This document shows positions 15,967 to 25,622 of a DNA stretch of 40,925 bases, one piece after another. Source of the DNA: an uncultured Collinsella sp. Lineage in GTDB: Bacteria; Actinomycetota; Coriobacteriia; Coriobacteriales; Coriobacteriaceae. The notes below the pieces were generated by a model. That model was given only the letters and a program-made list of their open reading frames with translations, was not told the DNA's origin and searched no databases. The position numbers and the translations under genes were made by a program. Every line of letters starts with the position of its first letter. Positions within the stretch are counted from its first letter, which is position 1. The stretch is from positions 1 through 40,925 of the forward strand of contig CABUQW010000018.1 of NCBI GenBank assembly GCA_902493895.1, read 5' to 3'.

Positions 15967-18797
15967 TGGCTGCCAAACTCATCGATCTTTCCTTTACGCT
16001 CAACGGCCGCAAGGTCAAGGTTCAGATTGCCCCCGATACCATGCTCTTTGCGCTGCTGCGCGAGCAGGGGTGCGCGTCGGTGCGCTGCGCCTGCGAGACC
16101 ACCAACTGCGGTCTGTGCACGGTGTGGCTCGACGGCGACCCGGTGCTCAGCTGCTCGGTTCCCGCGGCCCGTGTTGAGGGCCACACCATCACCACGCTTG
16201 AGGGCCTTAAGGCCGAATCCGAGGCACTGGCCCGTGCGATGGCTGCCGAAGGCGCCGAGCAGTGCGGTTTTTGCGCCCCCGGCCTTATCATGAACGTGCT
16301 GGCGCTTGCCCGTGCCGCCAAGGAGGACCCAAGCCTCGTCGCCACGCGCGAGGAGCTTTCGCGCCAGCTCGCCGGCAACCTCTGCCGCTGCAGCGGCTAC
16401 GAGAGCCAGCTGCGCGCCATCGTCTGCTTCCTCAACGAGTCCGGCGTGCAGGTGGGCTTTGAGATGCCCGAGCTGCCGGTCAATATCACCAGCTCCGACG
16501 GCGTCTCCTACAAGCAAATCACCCACAAGCAGCCCAAGAAGGACTCGAAGGCTCTGCTCGAGGGCCGTCCCGTCTACACGGGCGATATGGTGCCTGCCGG
16601 CGCGCTCATCGTCAAACTCAAGCGCAGCCCCTATGCCCGCGCCAAGATCCGCTCCATCGATACGTCGCGCGCCCTGAAGGTGCCCGGCGTGGTGGGCGTC
16701 TACACCTACGAGGACGTGCCCAAGCGCCGCTTTACCATCGCCGGCCAGAGCTATCCGCAGCCGAGTCCCTATGACCGCCTGATTCTCGAGAACCTGGTGC
16801 GCTACCAAAATGAGGAGGTGGCGATCGTCGCCGCCGAGACTGAGGAGGCCGCCGACAAGGCGCTCAAGCTCATCAAGGTCGACTATGAGGTGCTCGAGCC
16901 GCTGCTCGACTTTACCCAGGCGCTCGATAACGACATTGTGGTCCACCCCGAGGGCGATGTGACCTTTATGTTCCCGCAGGGCGGCGACGTCCCGCGCAAC
17001 CTGGTGTGCAGCGGTACCAGCGATTTTGGCGACCTGGACGAGGCGTTCGCCCAGAGCGACATCGTCTTTGAGCGCACCTACACCAGCCAGGCCACGCAGA
17101 CCGCGCCCATGGAGACCTTCCGAGCCTTCGCGACGACCGACGCGTTCGGCCGCATCTCGGTGACCACCTCCACGCAGGTGCCCTTCCACGTGCGCCGCAT
17201 GGTTGCGCAGTCGCTTGATATTCCGCAGTCGCAGGTGCAGGTTATTAAGCCGCGTATCGGCGGCGGCTTTGGCTCCAAGCAGACGGGCTGCTGCGAGATC
17301 TTCGTGGCGTTCGTGACGCAGCAGACCGGCCGCCCGAGCTATTGCTGCTACACCCGCGAGGAGACTATCACCGCGGGCAACTCGCGCCACCAGATGCAGA
17401 TGACCGTTAAGCTGGGCGCCATGAACGACGGCACTATCACGGCTATCGACCTGCACACGCTGTCCAACGCCGGCGCCTATGGCGAGCATGCCACCACGAC
17501 GATCGGCCTCTCGGGCCACAAGAGCCTGCCTATCTACAACCACGTGAAGGCGAGCCGCTTTAGCTGGGACGCCGTCTACACCAATACCAACCGCGGCGGC
17601 GCGTATCGTGGCTACGGTGCCACCCAGGGCCAGTTTGCCGTGGAGAGCGCCGTCAACGAGCTCGCCGACATGCTGCACATGGACCCCGCCGACCTGCGCC
17701 TTAAGAACATCGTGCACGAGGGCGAGATCATGCCGCAGTACTACAACGAAAAGCTCAACGCCTGTGCGCTCGACCGCTGCCTGCTGCGCGCGATGGACAT
17801 GATCGGCTGGCGCGACAAGCCGCTGGCTGTGGACCTGGGCGACCGCGTACGCGCCCTGGGCTGCGCGCTCACCATGCAGGGCTCGGGCATTTCCAACGTG
17901 GATATCGCCGGCATCGACATGCGCCTGGAAGAGGACGGCTTCATTACCATCGGCACCGGAGCCACCGATAACGGCATGGGCGTCGACACGATCCTGGCGC
18001 AGATTGCCGCCGAGGAGCTGGGTGTGGAGAGCTCGCTCATTGTGGTGCGCGGCGTGGACACCGATGTGTCGCCGTTTGATGCCGGCTCGTACGCGAGCTC
18101 GGGTACGTACGTGACGGGACTTGCCGCCAAGAACGCCGCGACCGAGCTGCGTGAGAAGATCTGCGCCAAGGCCGCCCAGATGTGGGACGTGGATGCCGCC
18201 GAGGTGGTCTTCGATGGCCAGTACGTGCGTCTGTCCGACGAGCGTGCCGCGCGCGAGCAGAACCGCTACCTCACGCTGCGCGACTTTGCCAACCTGTGCG
18301 TCAAGAACATCGCGGGCGGCGACGCGCTCACCTCGCATGCCTCCGCCTGCCTGCCCGTTTCGCCTCCGCCGTTTATGGCCGGTATTGCCGAGGTCGAGGT
18401 CGACAAGGCCACCGGCAAGGTGACTGTGGTGGACTATGCGGCAGCCGTCGACTGCGGCACCGTGATCAACGAGGCGCTCGCGCGCGTCCAGGCCGAGGGC
18501 GGCATTGCCCAGGGTATCGGTCACGCGCTCTACGAGATTGTCGAGCACGATGACCGCGGCCGCCTGCGCACCGGCAACTTTATGAGCTACAAGCTGCCCA
18601 CGCGCCTGGATATCGGCAGCATTCGCGTGGCCTTTGAGCCGAGCTACGAGCCGACGGGCCCGTTTGGCGCCAAGTCGATCGGCGAGGTCGTCATCAACAC
18701 GCCGCTCGCCGCCGTGGCCTCGGCCGTGGCACACGCCACCGGCCACCAGGTCCGTTCGCTGCCGATCACGCCCGAGAAGGCCCTGCTGGGGGAGTAG
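15966..18797 (+). CDS. Fused [2Fe-2S] and molybdopterin subunit, xanthine-dehydrogenase family
   Basis: 943 residues. Residues 1-160 carry two [2Fe-2S] clusters: C43-x4-C48-x2-C51-x11-C63 (ferredoxin type) and C101-x2-C104...C141-x-C143. The rest is the molybdenum hydroxylase domain pair, with GGGFGSKQTG, RGGAYRGYGATQGQ and a C-terminal KSIGEVVINTP in which E907 is the probable catalytic Glu. The small and large subunits are therefore fused while FAD is on a separate chain. The substrate (xanthine, another purine or another heterocycle) cannot be read from the sequence. The selenium-rich neighbourhood makes a selenium-dependent molybdenum hydroxylase possible, but the marker genes of that system (yqeB, yqeC) are not here. 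Confidence 0.9.
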   Translation: MAAKLIDLSFTLNGRKVKVQIAPDTMLFALLREQGCASVRCACETTNCGLCTVWLDGDPVLSCSVPAARVEGHTITTLEGLKAESEALARAMAAEGAEQCGFCAPGLIMNVLALARAAKEDPSLVATREELSRQLAGNLCRCSGYESQLRAIVCFLNESGVQVGFEMPELPVNITSSDGVSYKQITHKQPKKDSKALLEGRPVYTGDMVPAGALIVKLKRSPYARAKIRSIDTSRALKVPGVVGVYTYEDVPKRRFTIAGQSYPQPSPYDRLILENLVRYQNEEVAIVAAETEEAADKALKLIKVDYEVLEPLLDFTQALDNDIVVHPEGDVTFMFPQGGDVPRNLVCSGTSDFGDLDEAFAQSDIVFERTYTSQATQTAPMETFRAFATTDAFGRISVTTSTQVPFHVRRMVAQSLDIPQSQVQVIKPRIGGGFGSKQTGCCEIFVAFVTQQTGRPSYCCYTREETITAGNSRHQMQMTVKLGAMNDGTITAIDLHTLSNAGAYGEHATTTIGLSGHKSLPIYNHVKASRFSWDAVYTNTNRGGAYRGYGATQGQFAVESAVNELADMLHMDPADLRLKNIVHEGEIMPQYYNEKLNACALDRCLLRAMDMIGWRDKPLAVDLGDRVRALGCALTMQGSGISNVDIAGIDMRLEEDGFITIGTGATDNGMGVDTILAQIAAEELGVESSLIVVRGVDTDVSPFDAGSYASSGTYVTGLAAKNAATELREKICAKAAQMWDVDAAEVVFDGQYVRLSDERAAREQNRYLTLRDFANLCVKNIAGGDALTSHASACLPVSPPPFMAGIAEVEVDKATGKVTVVDYAAAVDCGTVINEALARVQAEGGIAQGIGHALYEIVEHDDRGRLRTGNFMSYKLPTRLDIGSIRVAFEPSYEPTGPFGAKSIGEVVINTPLAAVASAVAHATGHQVRSLPITPEKALLGE

Positions 18798-18830
18798 CGG
18801 GTCAGCGAACAAGTCGTACAAGTCGTAATT

Positions 18831-18860
18831 GGCGGGGCGGGGCAACTCGCCCCGCCTTTT
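18831..18860 (+). terminator. Terminator after the xdh operon
   Basis: The stem GGCGGGGCG (18831-18839) / CGCCCCGCC (18848-18856) is followed by TTTT. Confidence 0.85.
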
Positions 18861-18946
18861 GCACTCGTGGTGAGGTCGTGAGCCTGTAAAAGGTGTGCGT
18901 GCGCTTGCCGTTCGTATCTGCTATCATTCCTAGTCTGTGCGCTCAT

Positions 18947-19030
18947 GCGGGCGTGGCGGAATTGGTAGACGCGCCAGATTTAGGTTCTGGTGGGATTCCC
19001 GTGAAGGTTCGAGTCCTTTCGCCCGCACCA
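18947..19030 (+). tRNA. tRNA-Leu (anticodon UAG)
   Basis: An 84-nt class II tRNA with encoded CCA. Acceptor GCGGGCG pairs with CGCCCGC. Anticodon stem CCAGA/TCTGG has loop TTTAGGT and TAG at 18981-18983. The variable arm includes TGGGATTCCCG. T loop is TTCGAGT. It reads CUA and other CUN codons. Confidence 0.97.
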
Positions 19031-19121
19031 TCGCACTTGCGTCGGCCCTGGCCGTCGCGACACTTTGTTGCATAAAGGTACCAGCACCTCAGATAAGCTG
19101 GGCAGTATGAGGAGGAACGTG

Positions 19122-20420
19122 TTGAACATCACCGCTTCTGACGTCAAGGACGCCAAGCTCACCGCTACGGTCACCATCCCGGCCGCCGACGTCGACGCCG
19201 CGATCAAGAAGGCCTACAAGGACACCGCCAAGAAGTACCGCTTCCCGGGCTTCCGTGCCGGCAAGGCTCCCCGTCCGGTCATCGACTCCGCTCTTGGCGC
19301 CGAGGCTACCCTCGCTCAGGCCACCAACGACCTGATCGCCGCCAACGAGCCCGCCGTCCTCAACGAGCTGGACATCGTCCCCACCAAGAGCGGTGACTAC
19401 AAGGAGCTCGACCTCGCCAAGGATCACGAGGACTACACCTACACCGTCGAGTTCTCCCTGCGTCCCGCCGCTGAGCTCTCCTCCTTCGACGCCGTCGAGA
19501 TCGAGATGCCTCCCGCGGAGGTCACCGAGTCCGAGATCAACAACCAGGTCGAGATGCTCCTCAACTACCGTGCCACCTTCGAGGACGTCGAGGGCCGCGC
19601 CGTCGAAGCCGAGGACTACGTCACCGTCGACCTCAAGGCCGTCGAGAATGCCGACAACTTTGCCGCCGAGGGCCGCATGCTCATCGCCGGTAGCGACAGC
19701 AACCCCAAGGAGTTTAACGAGGCCCTGATCGGCGCTAACGTTGACGACGTCAAGACCGTCACCTGGACCGACGAGGTCGAGGAGGGCGAGGAGGCCGAGA
19801 CCCACACCGTCGAGGTCACCGTCAAGGGCATCAAGGTCCGTAACACCCCCGAGCTCACCGACGAGCTCGTCAAGTCCGACTTTGGCTTCGACAGCATCGA
19901 CGCCATGCACGACGCCATCAAGATCGAGATCGAGCAGGACAAGGCTTCCCGCCTCCCGGCCGAGAAGGAGAACCGTTGCGTCTCCGCTCTCGCCGAGCGC
20001 CTGCAGCTCGACGAGATGGATGCCGACTACGAGCAGTCCGTCTTTGAGGAGCTTGGCCAGAACTTCCTGTCCAACCTCGCTGCCCGCGGCATGACGCTGG
20101 ACACCTGGCTGCCCGCTTCCGGTCTGACCATGGAGCAGTTCATCGGCGACCTGCACAAGCAGGCCAACGACGTTGCCCGTGAGTCCCTGGCTCTGGACGC
20201 CCTCGCCCGCGAGCTCAAGATCGAGGTCACCGAGGACGACATCAACGCCGAGTTCGAGAAGGCCGGCGTCAAGGACGTCGAGGCTTCCAAGGCCGAGTTC
20301 ATCGCCGATGGCCGCATGCCCGCCGTCCGTGAGTCCATCCGTCGCTCCAAGGCCGTCGACCACCTGGTCGAGAACGCCAAGGTGACCGAGGTCGACGAGA
20401 CCGCCAAGGACGCCGAGTAA
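19122..20420 (+). CDS. tig: Trigger factor, ribosome-associated chaperone and prolyl isomerase
   Basis: 432 residues from TTG at 19122, the same length as E. coli trigger factor. AGGAGG at 19110-19115 is six bases from this TTG. GTG at 19119 is only three away, and ATG at 19107 lacks a site and precedes the Shine-Dalgarno. The N-terminal ribosome-binding domain has the signature PGFRAGKAPRPVI (family GFRxGKxP). A central FKBP-like domain follows (EDYVTVDL...), then a helical C-terminal chaperone domain. It binds nascent chains at the exit tunnel. It sits upstream of clpP-clpX, a gene order common in bacteria, with a hairpin between. Confidence 0.95.
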   Translation: MNITASDVKDAKLTATVTIPAADVDAAIKKAYKDTAKKYRFPGFRAGKAPRPVIDSALGAEATLAQATNDLIAANEPAVLNELDIVPTKSGDYKELDLAKDHEDYTYTVEFSLRPAAELSSFDAVEIEMPPAEVTESEINNQVEMLLNYRATFEDVEGRAVEAEDYVTVDLKAVENADNFAAEGRMLIAGSDSNPKEFNEALIGANVDDVKTVTWTDEVEEGEEAETHTVEVTVKGIKVRNTPELTDELVKSDFGFDSIDAMHDAIKIEIEQDKASRLPAEKENRCVSALAERLQLDEMDADYEQSVFEELGQNFLSNLAARGMTLDTWLPASGLTMEQFIGDLHKQANDVARESLALDALARELKIEVTEDDINAEFEKAGVKDVEASKAEFIADGRMPAVRESIRRSKAVDHLVENAKVTEVDETAKDAE

Positions 20421-20496
20421 TTCTCGCCACCTTGCCCGCGAGCGCATGCGTGCGCCCGTGATGGGGTAAAGTTATACACCGGTTATCCGGTTGCTT

Positions 20497-20544
20497 CGTA
20501 CGGTGCCAGCCAATGCATAGCATGCGGGCACCGTACGTTTATCT
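20497..20544 (+). terminator. Hairpin after tig, possible terminator
   Basis: CGTACGGTGCC (20497-20507) pairs perfectly with GGCACCGTACG (20527-20537), with TTTATCT after it. The loop is 19 bases and the T-tract is weak, so partial read-through into clpP is possible. Confidence 0.6.
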
Positions 20545-20583
20545 AGAACCAATTTGGTCCGCAAGAGAGAAATGGAGATGCGT

Positions 20584-21204
20584 ATGATCGCCAAGTTCGA
20601 TTCCGCCCTCGTGCCATACGTTATCGAGCAGACGCCGCGCGGCGAGCGCAGCTACGATATCTATTCGCGCCTGCTCAACGACCGCATCATCTTCTTGGGC
20701 GAGGAGATCAACTCCGTCAGCGCCAACCTGGTCGTTGCCCAGCTGCTGCATCTTGAGAGCCAGGATGCCGAGAAGGATATCTCGCTCTACATCAATTCGC
20801 CCGGTGGCGAGGTCTACTCCGGCCTGGCGATTCTGGACACCATGAACTTTATCAAGCCGCAGGTCTCGACCATTTGCGTCGGTATGGCCGCGTCTATGGC
20901 CGCCGTGCTGCTTTCGGCCGGCGCCAAGGGCAAGCGCTTCTGCCTGCCTCACTCCAAGGTCATGATTCACCAGCCCAGTGGCGGTGCCCAGGGTCAGCAG
21001 ACCGAGATCGAGATCGTGGCCGAGGAGATCAAGAAGACCCGCCGCGAGCTCAACCAGATCCTGTCCGACGCCTCGGGCCAGCCCATCGAGAAGGTCCAGG
21101 CCGATACCGAGCGCGACAACTATCTGACCGCTGCCGAGGCCCTCGACTACGGCCTGATCGACCGTATCGTCACCTCGCGCGACCTCGCCGCGAAGGACGC
21201 CTAG
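20584..21204 (+). CDS. clpP: ATP-dependent Clp protease proteolytic subunit
   Basis: 206 residues from the ATG at 20584; ATGs at 20572 and 20578 are alternative starts, but GGAG (20574-20577) favours 20584. The catalytic triad is S104 (GMAASMAAVLL), H129 (MIHQPSGG) and D178 (ERDNYL), with the same spacing as E. coli S111/H136/D185. It is a self-compartmentalised serine protease that works with ClpX, encoded one base downstream. Length is typical. Confidence 0.97.
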   Translation: MIAKFDSALVPYVIEQTPRGERSYDIYSRLLNDRIIFLGEEINSVSANLVVAQLLHLESQDAEKDISLYINSPGGEVYSGLAILDTMNFIKPQVSTICVGMAASMAAVLLSAGAKGKRFCLPHSKVMIHQPSGGAQGQQTEIEIVAEEIKKTRRELNQILSDASGQPIEKVQADTERDNYLTAAEALDYGLIDRIVTSRDLAAKDA

Positions 21205-21205
21205 G

Positions 21206-22621
21206 ATGGCCGGTAACATGCAGGACAACTTCGACGAGAACGGCAACCCCATCCGCTGCTCCTTCTGCGGAAAAGAGCAGGGGCAGGTTCGCCGCCTGGT
21301 GAAGGGTCCGACCAACATCTTTATCTGCGACGAGTGCGTCGCCGCCTGCTCCGAGATCCTGGAGGAGTCGCTGGCTTCGGACTTTATGGACGCTGCCCGC
21401 AACGGCAAGCTGCCGGGCTTCCTCAACGATCACGGCCAGGCTGCCGGGCAGCCTGCTATGGATCCCGAGGCCGAGGGCTTTGAGCTCGAGGACGACGCCC
21501 GCCAGGTCATTACGCATGTGCCGACGCCGCACGAGATCTATGACGAGCTTTCGGCCTATGTTATGGGTCAGGAGGACGCCAAGCGCGCCATGTCGGTGGC
21601 CGTGTACAACCACTATCGTCGCGTGATCGAGGGCGGTGCCGCGGTGTCCGCCTTTGACGAGGCATCTGGCATGGGCGGTCAGTTTGACGACGATATGGAC
21701 GAGGTGGAGCTCGCCAAGTCCAATATTTTACTGCTCGGCCCCACCGGTACCGGTAAGACCCTGCTCGCCCAGACGCTCGCCCGCATCCTCGAGGTGCCGT
21801 TTGCCATCGCCGACGCCACTGCGCTCACCGAGGCCGGTTACGTTGGCGAGGACGTGGAGAACATCCTGCTCAAGCTTATCAATGCTGCCGATGGCGACAT
21901 TGAGCGCGCTCAGGTTGGCATTATCTACGTGGACGAGATCGACAAGATTGCCCGCAAGGCCGAGAACCTCTCCATCACCCGCGACGTTTCGGGCGAGGGC
22001 GTTCAGCAGGCGCTGCTTAAGATTCTTGAGGGCACGGTGGCCAGCGTTCCGCCCACCGGCGGCCGCAAGCATCCCCAGCAGGAGCTGCTGCAGATCGATA
22101 CGACCAACATCCTGTTTATCTGCGGCGGTGCCTTTGTGGGTCTGGACAAGATCATCGCCGACCGCGTGGGCAACAAGGGCGTGGGCTTTAACTCCGAGAT
22201 CGCCGGCCCCACTTCGGTCGACGAGAACGACCTGCTGCGCCAGGTGCTCCCGCAGGACCTCAACGCCTTTGGCATGATTCCCGAGTTTGTGGGACGTACG
22301 CCCGTCGTTACCCAGACGCAGGCGCTCGACGAGGACGACTTGGTGTCGATCCTGACCGAGCCCAAGAACGCCGTGGTGCGCCAGTACCGCAAGATGTTCC
22401 AGCTCGAGGACGTAGAGCTTGAGTTTGAGGACGCGGCCCTGCACGAGATCGCCCGCATGGCGCTCGCCCGCAAGACCGGCGCCCGCGGCCTTCGCTCCAT
22501 CTGCGAGGACGTGCTGCAGCAGACGATGTTCGACCTGCCCAGCGAGGAGGGCGTTTCCAAGGTCATCGTGACCGAAGCCTCCGTAAAGGGCGAAGAACAG
22601 CCCCAGCGCATCTATGGGTAA
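21206..22621 (+). CDS. clpX: ATP-dependent Clp protease ATP-binding subunit
   Basis: 471 residues, about 45 more than E. coli ClpX. The N-terminal zinc finger has C18, C21, C41 and C44. Walker A is GPTGTGKT (178-185), Walker B is IIYVDEIDKIARK, and a pore loop and sensor regions follow, including LRSICEDVLQ. The extra length lies mainly in two acidic stretches, at residues ~55-105 and ~145-170 (FDDDMDEVEL). It unfolds substrates and feeds them to ClpP. It starts one base after the clpP stop and is followed by a strong terminator. Confidence 0.97.
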   Translation: MAGNMQDNFDENGNPIRCSFCGKEQGQVRRLVKGPTNIFICDECVAACSEILEESLASDFMDAARNGKLPGFLNDHGQAAGQPAMDPEAEGFELEDDARQVITHVPTPHEIYDELSAYVMGQEDAKRAMSVAVYNHYRRVIEGGAAVSAFDEASGMGGQFDDDMDEVELAKSNILLLGPTGTGKTLLAQTLARILEVPFAIADATALTEAGYVGEDVENILLKLINAADGDIERAQVGIIYVDEIDKIARKAENLSITRDVSGEGVQQALLKILEGTVASVPPTGGRKHPQQELLQIDTTNILFICGGAFVGLDKIIADRVGNKGVGFNSEIAGPTSVDENDLLRQVLPQDLNAFGMIPEFVGRTPVVTQTQALDEDDLVSILTEPKNAVVRQYRKMFQLEDVELEFEDAALHEIARMALARKTGARGLRSICEDVLQQTMFDLPSEEGVSKVIVTEASVKGEEQPQRIYG

Positions 22622-22642
22622 ACCAGCCAAAAATGTGCTTGC

Positions 22643-22681
22643 AAATAGCCTCCGACCATCCGCGGTCGGAGGCTATTTTAT
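22643..22681 (+). terminator. Strong terminator after clpX
   Basis: A 15-bp perfect stem (22643-22657 with 22664-22678) with loop ATCCGC. The left side begins AAATAG and the right side ends CTATTTTA, so it could stop transcription in both directions. Confidence 0.92.
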
Positions 22682-22707
22682 ATATACGCAATAACCCCAA
22701 CTACCTG

Positions 22708-22716
22708 TGTTATTCT
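22708..22716 (+). promoter_or_regulatory. Possible extended -10 for valS
   Basis: TG-T-TATTCT lies upstream of the palindrome that precedes valS. If used, the palindrome would be in the valS leader RNA. No clear -35. Confidence 0.35.
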
Positions 22717-22773
22717 GTGTGTTTGTTTAAAGTCTCAGCAAAGTCCATTCAGACTGAAGTAATCGATACCTAA

Positions 22774-22886
22774 GGCGTGTCCGCCTGCTTGGTTTTCGTA
22801 GATTCCGCACGAGCCGAAGAGCACTAAATGTGCTCTTCGTGCGAGCCAGGACCTGACCGAGCGAAAACCAAGCAGGCGGACACGCC
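22774..22886. repeat. Large palindrome in the valS leader with an inner hairpin
   Basis: The outer arms 22774-22798 and 22862-22886 are perfect 25-bp reverse complements. Inside is GAAGAGCAC (22816-22824), TAAAT, GTGCTCTTC (22830-22838), extended by CGCAC/GTGCG across a bulge. It ends 20 bases before the valS ATG, just before the ribosome binding site. The inner AGCAC-N5-GTGCT hairpin recurs after valS. Confidence 0.88.
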
Positions 22887-22906
22887 GGCGGGACAGGGAG
22901 AGATAT

Positions 22907-25603
22907 ATGGAAGAGATGCCCAAGAACTACGATCCGTCGACCAACGAGCCGGCGATCCTGCAGAAGTGGCTCGACGGCGGCTACTACAAGCGCCGTGAGG
23001 GCGTGGGCGACTGCACCGTCACCATTCCGCCTCCCAACGTGACCGGCAAGCTCCACATGGGTCACGCCACCGATGACTCCATCCAGGACGCCATCATCCG
23101 TATGGCCCGCATGCGCGGCAAGTCCACGCGCTGGGTGCTGGGCACCGACCACGCCGGTATCGCTACGCAGACCAAGGTCGACAAGAAGCTCAAGAGCGAG
23201 GGCATCAGCCGCTTGGTGATCGGTCGCGACAAGTTTGTCGACGCTTGCTGGGATTGGACCCACGAGTACGGCGGCATCATCGTCGAGCAGATCAAGCGTA
23301 TGGGCTGCTCCGTCGACTTCGACAACGAGCGCTTTACCATGGACGAGGACTACGCCCAGGCCGTTCGTAAGGTCTTCTGCGACTGGTACCACGACGGCCT
23401 GATCTACCGTGGTAAGCGCATCGTCAACTGGTGCCCCAACTGCACCACCGCTATCTCGGACGACGAGGCCGAGTACAAGGACGAGAAGGGCCACCTGTGG
23501 CACCTGCGCTACCCGCTGACCGAGCCGGTCAACGGCCAGGACTACATCGTCGTTGCCACCACGCGTCCCGAGACCATGCTCGGTGACACGGGCGTCGCCG
23601 TCTCCCCGAAGGACCCCGAGAAGGCCGCCTTTGTGGGTAAGACCGTCAAGCTCCCCATCGTCAACCGTGAGATTCCCATCTTTGAGGATTGGCACGTCGA
23701 CGCCAACTTTGGCTCCGGCTTCGTTAAGGTCACCCCGGCCCACGACCCCAACGACTACGCCATGGGTCAGGCCCACGACCTGCCGCAGATCAACATCTTT
23801 GACGAGCACGCGGTGGTCGTCGAGGGCTATGGCGAGTTCACCGGCATGAACCGCGACGAGTGCCGCGAGGCCGTCATCAAGTGGTTTGAGGAGCACGGCC
23901 TGCTCGACCACGTCGAGGACCTCGACCACTCTGTCATGCACTGCTACCGTTGCGACGCCGCACTGGAGCCGTGGTTGTCCGAGCAGTGGTTCGTCGCCGT
24001 TGACAAGCTCAAGGGGCCGGCACTCGACGCCGTCAACTCCGGCAAGGTCACCTTCCATCCCGCGCGCTGGACGCAGACCTACACCACCTGGATGGAGAAC
24101 CTTAAGGATTGGTGCATTAGCCGCCAGCTTTGGTGGGGCCACCGCATCCCCGTGTTCTACTGCGAGGATTGCGGCTGGGAGGACGCCCTTACCGAGGACA
24201 CCGACGTGTGCCCCAAGTGTGGCGGCCATCACGTGCATCAGGACGAGAACGTGCTGGATACCTGGTTCAGCTCGCAGCTGTGGACCTTTGCCACGCAGGG
24301 CTGGCCGCAAAAGCCGGAGCTGCTCGAAGGCCATCATCCCACGACGGCGCTCGTCACCGCGCGCGACATCATCGCGCTGTGGGTCGCCCGCATGGTCATG
24401 AGCTCGCTGTACTTCCTGGACGAGGTGCCGTTTAAGGACGTTGTCATCTATCCGACGATTCTGGCCAAGGACGGCAGCCGCATGTCCAAGTCCAAGGGCA
24501 ACGGCGTTGACCCCATGGATCTCATTGGCATGTACGGCGCCGACGCCATGCGCTACAACTTGCTCACGCTGTGCACCAACAACCAGGATGTTAAGTTCGA
24601 CGCGAACATCGATAAGAAGACCAAGAAGCTCATCGACAGCCCGCGTACCGACCAGGCCAAGAGCTTTGTGACCAAGATCTGGAACGCCAGCCGCTTCCTG
24701 CTCATGAACATGGAGGGCTACATGCCCGGCGAGCCTGTCGTGGAGACGCCTGCCGACGCCTGGATGTTCAGCCGCCTGGCCAAGGCCGTGAAGATGGTCA
24801 CCGAGGGTATTGAGAACTACACCTTTGGCGACATGGCTCGCGGCGTGCAGCAGTTCTTCTGGAACGAGGTCTGCGACTGGTACGTCGAGGTCACCAAGGC
24901 CCGCTTGAAGGGCGAGGGCCGTCTGCAGGCGCAGCGCAACCTGATCTTTGTGCTCGACACCTCCATTCGCCTGATGCACCCGCTCATGCCGTTTGTCACC
25001 GAGGAGATCTGGGACAACATGCCGGCGAGCGTGCTCGACCTGGATGCCGAGGGCAATGTGGACCGCGCCGAGGCGCTCATGATCGCCAAGTGGCCTGAGC
25101 CCGCCGACTACGCCAAGTATGTCGACGAGGACGCCGAGCGCGCGTTTGAGCTGTGCCGTGCCGTCGTGTCTGCCGCCCGTGCCGCCCGTTCGCGTTATCG
25201 CTTGAGCCCCAAGGCCGAGCTCGACGTGGTCGTGCGCGCCGGTGCCGAGGACATCGAGAAGCTCGAGAGCCTGCGCTCGACCATCGAGCCGCTGGCCAAC
25301 ACGTCTTCGCTGGTTATGGGTGCCGACGTTGAGAAGCCGGCTGCGAGCATTGCCGTGGTCGACAGCGGCGTCGAGGTCTTTGTGGTGCTCGAGGGCAAGG
25401 TTGACCTTTCGGCCGAGAAGGCGCGCCTGGAGAAGGAGATTGCCGCGGCCCAGAAGGAGCTCGCCGGCTGCGAGAAGACGCTCGCCAACGAGGGCTTTGT
25501 GGCTAAGGCTGCGCCCGCCGTGGTCCAGAAGAAGAGGGACCGTGCAGCTGAGCTCAAGGAGATCCTGGCGGCGCTGACTGCTCAGGTTGCTGACTTCTCG
25601 TAG
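22907..25603 (+). CDS. valS: Valyl-tRNA synthetase
   Basis: 898 residues. A class I synthetase with the HIGH-type motif HMGH (PNVTGKLHMGHA, near residue 50) and KMSKS-type RMSKSKGNGVDP. The editing (CP1) domain contains TTRPETMLGDTGVAV. A zinc-like segment has CEDC...CPKC before QDENVLDTWFSS. The C-terminal ~70 residues form the charged coiled coil typical of ValS. The ribosome binding site GGGAGAG precedes the ATG. It charges tRNA-Val and deacylates Thr-tRNA-Val. No T-box elements are seen upstream; a large palindrome occupies that place instead. Confidence 0.97.
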   Translation: MEEMPKNYDPSTNEPAILQKWLDGGYYKRREGVGDCTVTIPPPNVTGKLHMGHATDDSIQDAIIRMARMRGKSTRWVLGTDHAGIATQTKVDKKLKSEGISRLVIGRDKFVDACWDWTHEYGGIIVEQIKRMGCSVDFDNERFTMDEDYAQAVRKVFCDWYHDGLIYRGKRIVNWCPNCTTAISDDEAEYKDEKGHLWHLRYPLTEPVNGQDYIVVATTRPETMLGDTGVAVSPKDPEKAAFVGKTVKLPIVNREIPIFEDWHVDANFGSGFVKVTPAHDPNDYAMGQAHDLPQINIFDEHAVVVEGYGEFTGMNRDECREAVIKWFEEHGLLDHVEDLDHSVMHCYRCDAALEPWLSEQWFVAVDKLKGPALDAVNSGKVTFHPARWTQTYTTWMENLKDWCISRQLWWGHRIPVFYCEDCGWEDALTEDTDVCPKCGGHHVHQDENVLDTWFSSQLWTFATQGWPQKPELLEGHHPTTALVTARDIIALWVARMVMSSLYFLDEVPFKDVVIYPTILAKDGSRMSKSKGNGVDPMDLIGMYGADAMRYNLLTLCTNNQDVKFDANIDKKTKKLIDSPRTDQAKSFVTKIWNASRFLLMNMEGYMPGEPVVETPADAWMFSRLAKAVKMVTEGIENYTFGDMARGVQQFFWNEVCDWYVEVTKARLKGEGRLQAQRNLIFVLDTSIRLMHPLMPFVTEEIWDNMPASVLDLDAEGNVDRAEALMIAKWPEPADYAKYVDEDAERAFELCRAVVSAARAARSRYRLSPKAELDVVVRAGAEDIEKLESLRSTIEPLANTSSLVMGADVEKPAASIAVVDSGVEVFVVLEGKVDLSAEKARLEKEIAAAQKELAGCEKTLANEGFVAKAAPAVVQKKRDRAAELKEILAALTAQVADFS

Positions 25604-25622
25604 GTCTAACTTGGGGGCGCGT

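Noticed and set aside
15963..18845. A 960-codon open frame antisense to the xanthine-dehydrogenase-family genes, and similar long antisense frames at 22727-25714, 32707-34920 and 19089-20447.
   Set aside because: They mirror genes with strong G/C third-position bias, have no recognisable domains and lack ribosome binding sites. They are shadow frames.
22681..22906. T-box riboswitch before valS (and before thrS).
   Set aside because: No T-box consensus or specifier-type stem is seen. The valS leader is filled by a palindrome, and the predicted thrS leader is only ~65 nt.
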